A DNA stretch of 64,000 nt from Dermacentor variabilis. Its lineage: Eukaryota > Arthropoda > Arachnida > Ixodida > Ixodidae. The notes beneath the pieces were generated by a model. It was given only the letters and a program-made list of their open reading frames with translations, did not search any database and was not told the DNA's origin. The position numbers and the translations under genes are program-made. Below are positions 23,901-35,252 of the stretch, piece by piece. Location of the stretch: contig NW_027460339.1 of NCBI RefSeq assembly GCF_050947875.1, positions 37,994 to 101,993 of the forward strand, in the 5' to 3' direction. Position 1 is the first letter of the stretch, and each line of letters starts with the position of its first letter.

Positions 23901-25023
23901 TGGTAGAAATCCCCGCGCGCGTTCTGCCAAAAGCACCATTTGCATGCATGTCGTGTGGTTTTGCAGAAAACTGCGTCCGCGTCTACCAAAAGATGCATGC
24001 GCATGCTTAAAACGCGTTTTGGCAAAAATCCATGTGCGGGTGCTAAAAAGAGCAGCATCGGCATGCTTTTCACGTCGTTTGGTAGAAATCCACGCGCGCG
24101 TTCTGCCAAAAGCACCATTTGCATGCATATCGTGTGGTTTTGCAGAAAACTGCGTCCGCGTCTACCAAAAGATGCATGCGCATGCTTAAAACGCGTTTTG
24201 GCACAAATCCATGTGCGGGTGCTAAAAAGAGCAGCATCGGCATGCTTTTCACGTCGTTTGGTAGAAATCCAGGCGCGCGTTCTGCCAAAAGCACAATTTG
24301 CATGCATATCGTGTGGTTTTGCAGAAAACTGCGTCCGCGTCTACCAAAAGATGCATGCGCATGCTTAAAACGCGTTTTGGCACAAATCCTTGTGCGGGTG
24401 CTAAAAAGAGCAGCATCGGCATGCTTTTCACGTCGTTTGGTAGAAATTCACGGGCGCGTTCTGCCAAAAGCACCAATTGCATGCATATCGTGTGGTTTTG
24501 CAGAAAACTGCGTCCGCGTCTACCAAAAGATGCATGCGCATGCTTAAAACGCGTTTTGGCACAAATCCATGTGCGGGTGCTAAAAAGAGTAGCATCGGCA
24601 TGCTTTTCACGTCGTTTGGTAGAAATCCACGCGCGCGTTCTGCCAAAAGCACCATTTGCATGCATATCGTGTGGTTTTGCAGAAAACTGCGTCCGCGTCT
24701 ACCAAAAGATGCATGCGCATGCTTAAAACGCGTTTTGGCACAAATCCATGTGCGGGTGCTAAAAAGAGCAGCATCGGCATGCTTTTCACGTCGTTTGGTA
24801 GAAATTCACGCGCGCGTTCTACCAAAAGCACCATTTGCATGCATGTCGTGTGGTTTTGCAGAAAACTGCGTCCGCGTCTACCAAAAGATGCATGCGCATG
24901 CTTAAAACGCGTTTTGGCACAAATCCATGTGCGGGTGCTAAAAAGAGCAGCATCGGCATGCTTTTCACGTCGTTTGGTAGAAATCCCCGCGCGCGTTCTG
25001 CCAAAAGTACCATTTGCATGCAT
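20907..25023. repeat. Long HOR, copy 1 (23 monomers, 4,117 bp)
   Basis: First of three related units recognised by the distinctive CGCGTTTTTTCTCAAAACC monomer at 21,329, repeated at +4,117 and again at +3,401 bp. Other ordered markers are CGTCTCCCAAAAG, AAATTCATGTG, AGCAGAATCGG, CACCCTTTGC, ATCCCCGCGCG, GGTTTAGCAG, GTGCGGTTGCTAAAAACAGC, CATATAGTGTGG, GTTTTGCCAC, GCGCTTGC, AATTCACGGGCG and AAGAGTAGC. This is the longest of the three units; copies 2 and 3 lack different monomers. Confidence 0.88.
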
Positions 25024-28000
25024 GTCGTGTGGTTTTGCAGAAAACTGCGTCCGCGTCTCCCAAAAGATGCATGCGCATGCTAAAAACGCGTTTTGGCACA
25101 AATTCATGTGCGGGTGCTAAAAAGAGCAGCATCGGCATGCTTTTCACGTCGTTTGGTAGAAATCCACGCGCGCGTTCTGCCAAAAGCACCATTTGCATGC
25201 ACATCGTGTGGTTTTGCAGAAAACTGCGTCCGCGTCTACCAAAAGATGCATGCGCATGCTTAAAACGCGTTTTGGCACAAATCCATGTGCGGGTGCTAAA
25301 AAGAGCAGAATCGGCATGCTTTTCACGTCGTTTGGTAGAAATCCACGCGCGCGTTCTGCCAAAAGCACCCTTTGCATGCATATCGTGTGGTTTTGCAGAA
25401 AACTGCGTCCGCGTCTCCCAAAAGATGCATGTGCATGCTAAAAACGCGTTTTTTCTCAAAACCATGTGCGGGTGCTAAAAAGAGCAGCATCGGCATGCTT
25501 TTCACGTCGTTTGGTAGAAATCCCCGCGCGCGTTCTGCCAAAAGCACCATTTGCATGCATGTCGTGTGGTTTAGCAGAAAACTGCGTCCGCGTCTACCAA
25601 AAGATGCATGTGCATGCTTAAAACGCGTTTTGGCACAAATCCATGTGCGGGTGCTAAAAAGAGCAGCATCGGCATGCTTTTCACGTCGTTTGGTAGAAAT
25701 CCACGCGCGGATTCTGCCAAAAGCACCATTTGCATGCATATCGTGTGGTTTTGCAGAAAACTGCGTCCGCGTCTACCAAAAGATGCATGCGCATGCTTAA
25801 AACGCGTTTTGGCACAAATCCGTGTGCGGGTGCTAAAAAGAGCAGCATCGGCATGCTTTTCACGTCGTTTGGTAGAAATCCCCGCGCGCGTTCTGCCAAA
25901 AGCACCATTTGCATGCATGTCGTGTGGTTTTGCAGAAAACTGCGTCCGCGTCTACCAAAAGATGCATGTGCATGCTTAAAACGCGTTTTGGCACAAATCC
26001 ATGTGCGGGTGCTAAAAAGAGCAGCATCGGCATGCTTTTCACGTCGTTTGGTAGAAATCCACGCGCGCGTTCTGCCAAAAGCACCATTTGCATGCATATC
26101 GTGTGGTTTTGCAGAAAACTGCGTCCGCGTCTACCAAAAGATGCATGCGCATGCTTAAAACGCGTTTTGTCACAAATCCATGTGCGGGTGCTAAAAAGAG
26201 CAGAATCGGCATGCTTTTCACGTCCTTTGGTAGAAATCCACGCGCGCGTTCTGCCAAAAGCACCATTTGCATGCATATCGTGTGGTTTTGCAGAAAACTG
26301 CGTCCGCGTCTACCAAAAGATGCATGCGCATGCTTAAAACGCGTTTTGGCACAAATCCATGTGCGGGTGCTAAAAAGAGCAGCATCGGCATGCTTTTCAC
26401 GTTGTTTGGTAGAAATCCACGCGCGCGTTCTGCCAAAAGCACCATTTGCATGCATATCGTGTGGTTTTGCAGAAAACTGCGTCCGCGTCTTCCAAAAGAT
26501 GCATGTGCATGCTTAAAACGCGTTTTGGCACAAATCCATGTGCGGGTGCTAAAAAGAGCAGCATCGGCATGCTTTTCACGTCGTTTGGTAGAAATCCACG
26601 CGCGCGTTCTGCCAAAAGCACCATTTGCATGCATATAGTGTGGTTTTGCAGAAAACTGCGTCCGCGTCTACCAAAAGATGCATGCGCATGCTTAAAACGC
26701 GTTTTGCCACAAATCCATGTGCTGGTGCTAAAAAGAGCAGCATCGGCATGCTTTTCACGTCCTTTGGTAGAAATCCACGCGCGCGTTCTGCCAAAAGCAC
26801 CATTTGCATGCATATCGTGTGGTTTTGCAGAAAACTGCGTCCGCGTCTACCAAAAGATGCATGCGCTTGCTTAAAACGCGTTTTGGCACAAATCCATGTG
26901 CGGGTGCTAAAAAGAGCAGAATCGGCATGCTTTTCACGTCGTTTGGTAGAAATCCACGCGCGCGTTCTGCCAAAAGCACCATTTGCATGCATATCGTGTG
27001 GTTTTGCAGAAAACTGCGTCCGCGTCTACCAAAAGATGCATGCGCATGCTTAAAACGCGTTTTTTCACAAATCCATGTGCGGGTGCTAAAAAGAGCAGCA
27101 TCGGCGTGCTTTTCACGTCGTTTGGTAGAAATCCCCGCGCGCGTTCTGCCAAAAGCACCATTTGCATGCATATCGTGTGGTTTTGCAGAAAACTGCGTCC
27201 GCGTCTACCAAAAGATGCATGCGCATGCTTAAAACGCGTTTTGGCACAAATCCATGTGCGGGTGCTAAAAAGAGCAGCATCGGCATGCTTTTCACGTCGT
27301 TTGGTAGAAATCCCCGCGCGCGTTCTGCCAAAAGCACCATTTGCATGCATGTCGTGTGGTTTTGCAGAAAACTGCGTCCGCGTCTACCAAAAGATGCATG
27401 CGCATGCTTAAAACGCGTTTTGGCAAAAATCCATGTGCGGGTGCTAAAAAGAGCAGCATCGGCATGCTTTTCACGTCGTTTGGTAGAAATCCACGCGCGC
27501 GTTCTGCCAAAAGCACCATTTGCATGCATATCGTGTGGTTTTGCAGAAAACTGCGTCCGCGTCTACCAAAAGATGCATGCGCATGCTTAAAACGCGTTTT
27601 GGCACAAATCCATGTGCGGGTGCTAAAAAGAGCAGCATCGGCATGCTTTTCACGTCGTTTGGTAGAAATCCAGGCGCGCGTTCTGCCAAAAGCACAATTT
27701 GCATGCATATCGTGTGGTTTTGCAGAAAACTGCGTCCGCGTCTACCAAAAGATGCATGCGCATGCTTAAAACGCGTTTTGGCACAAATCCTTGTGCGGGT
27801 GCTAAAAAGAGCAGCATCGGCATGCTTTTCACGTCGTTTGGTAGAAATTCACGGGCGCGTTCTGCCAAAAGCACCAATTGCATGCATATCGTGTGGTTTT
27901 GCAGAAAACTGCGTCCGCGTCTACCAAAAGATGCATGCGCATGCTTAAAACGCGTTTTGGCACAAATCCATGTGCGGGTGCTAAAAAGAGTAGCATCGGC

Positions 28001-28424
28001 ATGCTTTTCACGTCGTTTGGTAGAAATCCACGCGCGCGTTCTGCCAAAAGCACCATTTGCATGCATATCGTGTGGTTTTGCAGAAAACTGCGTCCGCGTC
28101 TACCAAAAGATGCATGCGCATGCTTAAAACGCGTTTTGGCACAAATCCATGTGCGGGTGCTAAAAAGAGCAGCATCGGCATGCTTTTCACGTCGTTTGGT
28201 AGAAATTCACGCGCGCGTTCTACCAAAAGCACCATTTGCATGCATGTCGTGTGGTTTTGCAGAAAACTGCGTCCGCGTCTACCAAAAGATGCATGCGCAT
28301 GCTTAAAACGCGTTTTGGCACAAATCCATGTGCGGGTGCTAAAAAGAGCAGCATCGGCATGCTTTTCACGTCGTTTGGTAGAAATCCCCGCGCGCGTTCT
28401 GCCAAAAGTACCATTTGCATGCAT
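25024..28424. repeat. Long HOR, copy 2 (19 monomers, 3,401 bp)
   Basis: Matches copy 1 at +4,117 bp up to about 26.2 kb and at +3,401 bp afterwards, so exactly four monomers (716 bp) present in copy 1 around 22.1-22.8 kb are missing here. The deletion preserves monomer register, as expected from unequal crossover between monomers. The sequence on both sides is nearly identical to copy 1. Confidence 0.88.
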
Positions 28425-30251
28425 GTCGTGTGGTTTTGCAGAAAACTGCGTCCGCGTCTCCCAAAAGATGCATGCGCATGCTAAAAACGCGTTTTGGCAC
28501 AAATTCATGTGCGGGTGCTAAAAAGAGCAGCATCGGCATGCTTTTCACGTCGTTTGGTAGAAATCCACGCGCGCGTTCTGCCAAAAGCACCATTTGCATG
28601 CACATCGTGTGGTTTTGCAGAAAACTGCGTCCGCGTCTACCAAAAGATGCATGCGCATGCTTAAAACGCGTTTTGGCACAAATCCATGTGCGGGTGCTAA
28701 AAAGAGCAGAATCGGCATGCTTTTCACGTCGTTTGGTAGAAATCCACGCGCGCGTTCTGCCAAAAGCACCCTTTGCATGCATATCGTGTGGTTTTGCAGA
28801 AAACTGCGTCCGCGTCTCCCAAAAGATGCATGTGCATGCTAAAAACGCGTTTTTTCTCAAAACCATGTGCGGGTGCTAAAAAGAGCAGCATCGGCATGCT
28901 TTTCACGTCGTTTGGTAGAAATCCCCGCGCGCGTTCTGCCAAAAGCACCATTTGCATGCATGTCGTGTGGTTTAGCAGAAAACTGCGTCCGCGTCTACCA
29001 AAAGATGCATGTGCATGCTTAAAACGCGTTTTGGCACAAATCCATGTGCGGGTGCTAAAAAGAGCAGCATCGGCATGCTTTTCACGTCGTTTGGTAGAAA
29101 TCCACGCGCGGATTCTGCCAAAAGCACCATTTGCATGCATATCGTGTGGTTTTGCAGAAAACTGCGTCCGCGTCTACCAAAAGATGCATGCGCATGCTTA
29201 AAACGCGTTTTGGCACAAATCCGTGTGCGGGTGCTAAAAAGAGCAGCATCGGCATGCTTTTCACGTCGTTTGGTAGAAATCCCCGCGCGCGTTCTGCCAA
29301 AAGCACCATTTGCATGCATGTCGTGTGGTTTTGCAGAAAACTGCGTCCGCGTCTACCAAAAGATGCATGTGCATGCTTAAAACGCGTTTTGGCACAAATC
29401 CATGTGCGGGTGCTAAAAAGAGCAGCATCGGCATGCTTTTCACGTCGTTTGGTAGAAATCCACGCGCGCGTTCTGCCAAAAGCACCATTTGCATGCATAT
29501 CGTGTGGTTTTGCAGAAAACTGCGTCCGCGTCTACCAAAAGATGCATGCGCATGCTTAAAACGCGTTTTGTCACAAATCCATGTGCGGGTGCTAAAAAGA
29601 GCAGCATCGGCATGCTTTTCACGTCGTTTGGTAGAAATCCACGCGCGCGTTCTGCCAAAAGCACCATTTGCATGCATATCGTGTGGTTTTGCAGAAAACG
29701 GCGTCCGCGTCTACCAAAAGATGCATGCGCATGCTTAAAACGCGTTTTGGCACAAATCCATGTGCGGGTGCTAAAAAGAGCAGAATCGGCATGCTTTTCA
29801 CGTCGTTTGGTAGAAATCCACGCGCGCGTTCTGCCAAAAGCACCATTTGCATGCATATCGTGTGGTTTTGCAGAAAACTGCGTCCGCGTCTACCAAAAGA
29901 TGCATGCGCATGCTTAAAACGCGTTTTGGCACAAATCCATGTGCGGTTGCTAAAAACAGCAGCATCGGCATGCTTTTCACGTCCTTTGGTAGAAATCCAC
30001 GCGCGCGTTCTGCCAAAAGCACCATTTGCATGCATATCGTGTGGTTTTGCAGAAAACTGCGTCCGCGTCTACCAAAAGATGCATGCGCATGCTTAAAACG
30101 CGTTTTGGCACAAATCCATGTGCGGGTGCTAAAAAGAGCAGCATCGGCATGCTTTTCACGTCGTTTGGTAGAAATCCACGCGCTCGTTCTGCCAAAAGCA
30201 CCATTTGCATGCCTATCGTGTGGTTTTGCAGAAAACTGCGTCCGCGTCTTC
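28425..30251. repeat. Long HOR, copy 3, left part
   Basis: Matches copy 1 at +7,518 bp (42 monomers), including the four monomers that copy 2 lost, up to CGCATGCCTATCG near 22,690 and 30,208. After that two monomers of copy 1 (around 22.7-23.05 kb) are absent and the match resumes at +7,160 bp. It ends at a CTTCCGAAAG variant not found in copy 1. Confidence 0.83.
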
Positions 30252-31216
30252 CGAAAGATGCATGTGCATGCTTAAAACGCGTTTTGGCACAAATCCATGT
30301 GCGGGTGCTAAAAAGAGCAGCATCGGCATGCTTTTCACGTCGTTTGGTAGAAATCCACGCGCGCGTTCTGCCAAAAGCACCATTTGCATGCATATAGTGT
30401 GGTTTTGCAGAAAACTGCGTCCGCGTCTACCAAAAGATGCATGCGCATGCTTAAAACGCGTTTTGCCACAAATCCATGTGCGGGTGCTAAAAAGAGCAGC
30501 ATCGGCATGCTTTTCACGTCCTTTGGTAGAAATCCACGCGCGCGTTCTGCCAAAAGCACCATTTGCATGCATATCGTGTGGTTTTGCAGAAAACTGCGTC
30601 CGCGTCTACCAAAAGATGCATGCGCTTGCTTAAAACGCGTTTTGGCACAAATCCATGTGCGGGTGCTAAAAAGAGCAGAATCGGCATGCTTTTCACGTCG
30701 TTTGGTAGAAATCCACGCGCGCGTTCTGCCAAAAGCACCATTTGCATGCATATCGTGTGGTTTTGCAGAAAACTGCGTCCGCGTCTACCAAAAGATGCAT
30801 GCGCATGCTTAAAACGCGTTTTTTCACAAATCCATGTGCGGGTGCTAAAAAGAGCAGCATCGGCGTGCTTTTCACGTCGTTTGGTAGAAATCCCCGCGCG
30901 CGTTCTGCCAAAAGCACCATTTGCATGCATATCGTGTGGTTTTGCAGAAAACTGCGTCCGCGTCTACCAAAAGATGCATGCGCATGCTTAAAACGCGTTT
31001 TGGCACAAATCCATGTGCGGGTGCTAAAAAGAGCAGCATCGGCATGCTTTTCACGTCGTTTGGTAGAAATCCCCGCGCGCGTTCTGCCAAAAGCACCATT
31101 TGCATGCATGTCGTGTGGTTTTGCAGAAAACTGCGTCCGCGTCTACCAAAAGATGCATGCGCATGCTTAAAACGCGTTTTGGCAAAAATCCATGTGCGGG
31201 TGCTAAAAAGAGCAGC
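29785..31216. repeat. 8-mer HOR, copy 1 (1,432 bp)
   Basis: Eight monomers duplicated immediately at 31,217-32,648, distance exactly 8 x 179. Shared markers are GTGCGGTTGCTAAAAACAGC, GCATGCCTATCG, CTTCCGAAAG, CATATAGTG, GTTTTGCCAC, GCGCTTGC, GTTTTTTCAC with GGCGTGC, and GGCAAAAATCC at the end. Nested inside the third long HOR, it shows a later, smaller duplication event. Confidence 0.9.
30240..30256 (-). other. CENP-B-box-like 17-mer in the 8-mer HOR
   Basis: Minus strand TTTCGGAAGACGCGGAC, again 8 of 9 essential bases, with a different spacer base (GAAG instead of GTAG). It is duplicated with the 8-mer HOR at 31,672-31,688. Together with 8,760 and the mosaic monomer at 46,884, these are the only such forms I noted in about 267 family A monomers. 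Confidence 0.4.
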
Positions 31217-32648
31217 ATCGGCATGCTTTTCACGTCGTTTGGTAGAAATCCACGCGCGCGTTCTGCCAAAAGCACCATTTGCATGCATATCGTGTGGTTT
31301 TGCAGAAAACTGCGTCCGCGTCTACCAAAAGATGCATGCGCATGCTTAAAACGCGTTTTGGCACAAATCCATGTGCGGTTGCTAAAAACAGCAGCATCGG
31401 CATGCTTTTCACGTCCTTTGGTAGAAATCCACGCGCGCGTTCTGCCAAAAGCACCATTTGCATGCATATCGTGTGGTTTTGCAGAAAACTGCGTCCGCGT
31501 CTACCAAAAGATGCATGCGCATGCTTAAAACGCGTTTTGGCACAAATCCATGTGCGGGTGCTAAAAAGAGCAGCATCGGCATGCTTTTCACGTCGTTTGG
31601 TAGAAATCCACGCGCTCGTTCTGCCAAAAGCACCATTTGCATGCCTATCGTGTGGTTTTGCAGAAAACTGCGTCCGCGTCTTCCGAAAGATGCATGTGCA
31701 TGCTTAAAACGCGTTTTGGCACAAATCCATGTGCGGGTGCTAAAAAGAGCAGCATCGGCATGCTTTTCACGTCGTTTGGTAGAAATCCACGCGCGCGTTC
31801 TGCCAAAAGCACCATTTGCATGCATATAGTGTGGTTTTGCAGAAAACTGCGTCCGCGTCTACCAAAAGATGCATGCGCATGCTTAAAACGCGTTTTGCCA
31901 CAAATCCATGTGCGGGTGCTAAAAAGAGCAGCATCGGCATGCTTTTCACGTCCTTTGGTAGAAATCCACGCGCGCGTTCTGCCAAAAGCACCATTTGCAT
32001 GCATATCGTGTGGTTTTGCAGAAAACTGCGTCCGCGTCTACCAAAAGATGCATGCGCTTGCTTAAAACGCGTTTTGGCACAAATCCATGTGCGGGTGCTA
32101 AAAAGAGCAGAATCGGCATGCTTTTCACGTCGTTTGGTAGAAATCCACGCGCGCGTTCTGCCAAAAGCACCATTTGCATGCATATCGTGTGGTTTTGCAG
32201 AAAACTGCGTCCGCGTCTACCAAAAGATGCATGCGCATGCTTAAAACGCGTTTTTTCACAAATCCATGTGCGGGTGCTAAAAAGAGCAGCATCGGCGTGC
32301 TTTTCACGTCGTTTGGTAGAAATCCCCGCGCGCGTTCTGCCAAAAGCACCATTTGCATGCATATCGTGTGGTTTTGCAGAAAACTGCGTCCGCGTCTACC
32401 AAAAGATGCATGCGCATGCTTAAAACGCGTTTTGGCACAAATCCATGTGCGGGTGCTAAAAAGAGCAGCATCGGCATGCTTTTCACGTCGTTTGGTAGAA
32501 ATCCCCGCGCGCGTTCTGCCAAAAGCACCATTTGCATGCATGTCGTGTGGTTTTGCAGAAAACTGCGTCCGCGTCTACCAAAAGATGCATGCGCATGCTT
32601 AAAACGCGTTTTGGCAAAAATCCATGTGCGGGTGCTAAAAAGAGCAGC
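31217..32648. repeat. 8-mer HOR, copy 2 (1,432 bp)
   Basis: Tandem copy of the preceding eight monomers, without length change and with almost no differences by eye, implying a recent event. Downstream of 32,648 the sequence rejoins the order seen in long HOR copy 1 (match to about 24.06 kb onward at +8,592 bp, 48 monomers). Confidence 0.9.
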
Positions 32649-35252
32649 ATCGGCATGCTTTTCACGTCGTTTGGTAGAAATCCACGCGCGCGTTCTGCCA
32701 AAAGCACCATTTGCATGCATATCGTGTGGTTTTGCAGAAAACTGCGTCCGCGTCTACCAAAAGATGCATGCGCATGCTTAAAACGCGTTTTGGCACAAAT
32801 CCATGTGCGGGTGCTAAAAAGAGCAGCATCGGCATGCTTTTCACGTCGTTTGGTAGAAATCCAGGCGCGCGTTCTGCCAAAAGCACAATTTGCATGCATA
32901 TCGTGTGGTTTTGCAGAAAACTGCGTCCGCGTCTACCAAAAGATGCATGCGCATGCTTAAAACGCGTTTTGGCACAAATCCTTGTGCGGGTGCTAAAAAG
33001 AGCAGCATCGGCATGCTTTTCACGTCGTTTGGTAGAAATTCACGGGCGCGTTCTGCCAAAAGCACCAATTGCATGCATATCGTGTGGTTTTGCAGAAAAC
33101 TGCGTCCGCGTCTACCAAAAGATGCATGCGCATGCTTAAAACGCGTTTTGGCACAAATCCATGTGCGGGTGCTAAAAAGAGTAGCATCGGCATGCTTTTC
33201 ACGTCGTTTGGTAGAAATCCACGCGCGCGTTCTGCCAAAAGCACCATTTGCATGCATATCGTGTGGTTTTGCAGAAAACTGCGTCCGCGTCTACCAAAAG
33301 ATGCATGCGCATGCTTAAAACGCGTTTTGGCACAAATCCATGTGCGGGTGCTAAAAAGAGCAGCATCGGCATGCTTTTCACGTCGTTTGGTAGAAATTCA
33401 CGCGCGCGTTCTACCAAAAGCACCATTTGCATGCATGTCGTGTGGTTTTGCAGAAAACTGCGTCCGCGTCTACCAAAAGATGCATGCGCATGCTTAAAAC
33501 GCGTTTTGGCACAAATCCATGTGCGGGTGCTAAAAAGAGCAGCATCGGCATGCTTTTCACGTCGTTTGGTAGAAATCCCCGCGCGCGTTCTGCCAAAAGT
33601 ACCATTTGCATGCATGTCGTGTGGTTTTGCAGAAAACTGCGTCCGCGTCTACCAAAAGATGCATGCGCATGCTTAAAACGCGTTTTGGCAAAAATCCATG
33701 TGCGGGTGCTAAAAAGGGCAGCATCGGCATGCTTTTCACGTCGTTTGGTAGAAATCCACGCGCGCGTTCTGCCAAAAGCACCATTTGCATGCATATCGTG
33801 TGGTTTTGCAGAAAACTGCGTCCGCGTCTACCAAAAGATGCATGCGCATGCTTAAAACGCGTTTTGGCACAAATCCATGTGCGGGTGCTAAAAAGAGCAG
33901 CATCGGCATGCTTTTCACGTCGTTTTGTAGTAATCCACGCGCGCGTTCTGCCAAAAGCACCATTTGCATGCATATAGTGTGGTTTTGCAGAAAACTGCGT
34001 CCGCGTCTACCAAAAGATGCATGCGCATGCTTAAAACGCGTTTTGCCACAAATCCATGTGCGGGTGCTAAAAAGAGCAGCATCGGCATGCTTTTCACGTC
34101 CTTTGGTAGAAATCCACGCGCGCGTTCTGCCAAAAGCACCATTTGCATGCATATCGTGTGGTTTTGCAGAAAACTGCGTCCGCGTCTACCAAAAGATGCA
34201 TGCGCTTGCTTAAAACGCGTTTTGGCACAAATGCATGTGCGGGTGCTAAAAAGAGCAGAATCGGCATGCTTTTCACGTCGTTTGGTAGAAATCCACGCGC
34301 GCGTTCTGCCAAAAGCACCATTTGCATGCATATCGTGTGGTTTTGCAGAAAACTGCGTCCGCGTCTACCAAAAGATGCATGCGCATGCTTAAAACGCGTT
34401 TTTTCACAAATCCATGTGCGGGTGCTAAAAAGAGCAGCATCGGCGTGCTTTTCACGTCGTTTGGTAGAAATCCCCGCGCGCGTTCTGCCAAAAGCACCAT
34501 TTGCATGCATATCGTGAGGTTTTGCAGAAAACTGCGTCCGCGTCTACCAAAAGATGCATGCGCATGCTTAAAACGCGTTTTGGCACAAATCCATGTGCGG
34601 GTGCTAAAAAGAGCAGCATCGGCATGCTTTTCACGTCGTTTGGTAGAAATCCCCGCGCGCGTTCTGCCAAAAGCACCATTTGCATGCATGTCGTGTGGTT
34701 TTGCAGAAAACTGCGTCCGCGTCTACCAAAAGATGCATGCGCATGCTTAAAACGCGTTTTGGCAAAAATCCATGTGCGGGTGCTAAAAAGAGCAGCATCG
34801 GCATGCTTTTCACGTCGTTTGGTAGAAATCCACGCGCGCGTTCTGCCAAAAGCACCATTTGCATGCATATCGTGTGGTTTTGCAGAAAACTGCGTCCGCG
34901 TCTACCAAAAGATGCATGCGCATGCTTAAAACGCGTTTTGGCACAAATCCATGTGCGGGTGCTAAAAAGAGCAGCATCGGCATGCTTTTCACGTCGTTTG
35001 GTAGAAATCCACGCGCGCGTTCTGCCAAAAGCACCATTTGCATGCATATCGTGTGGTTTTGCAGAAAACTGCGTCCGCGTCTACCAAAAGATGCATGCGC
35101 ATGCTTAAAACGCGTTTTGGCACAAATCCATGTGCGGGTGCTAAAAAGAGCAGCATCGGCATGCTTTTCACGTCGTTTGGTAGAAATCCACGCGCGCGTT
35201 CTGCCAAAAGCACCATTTGCATGCATATCGTGTGGTTTTGCAGAAAACTGCG
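32649..35252. repeat. Rearranged tail of the long HOR region
   Basis: The stretch 32.65-33.6 kb follows long HOR copy 1 at +8,592 bp (ATCCAGGCGCG, AAGCACAATTTGC, AATTCACGGGCG, AAGAGTAGC, CCAAAAGTACC). A new junction follows near 33.7-33.95 kb (AAAAAGGGCAGC, CGTTTTGTAGTAATCC). From there it matches 31.8-32.6 kb again at +2,148 bp (12 monomers). By 34.9 kb it fades into near-consensus monomers. Boundaries are approximate because markers are sparse. Confidence 0.72.
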
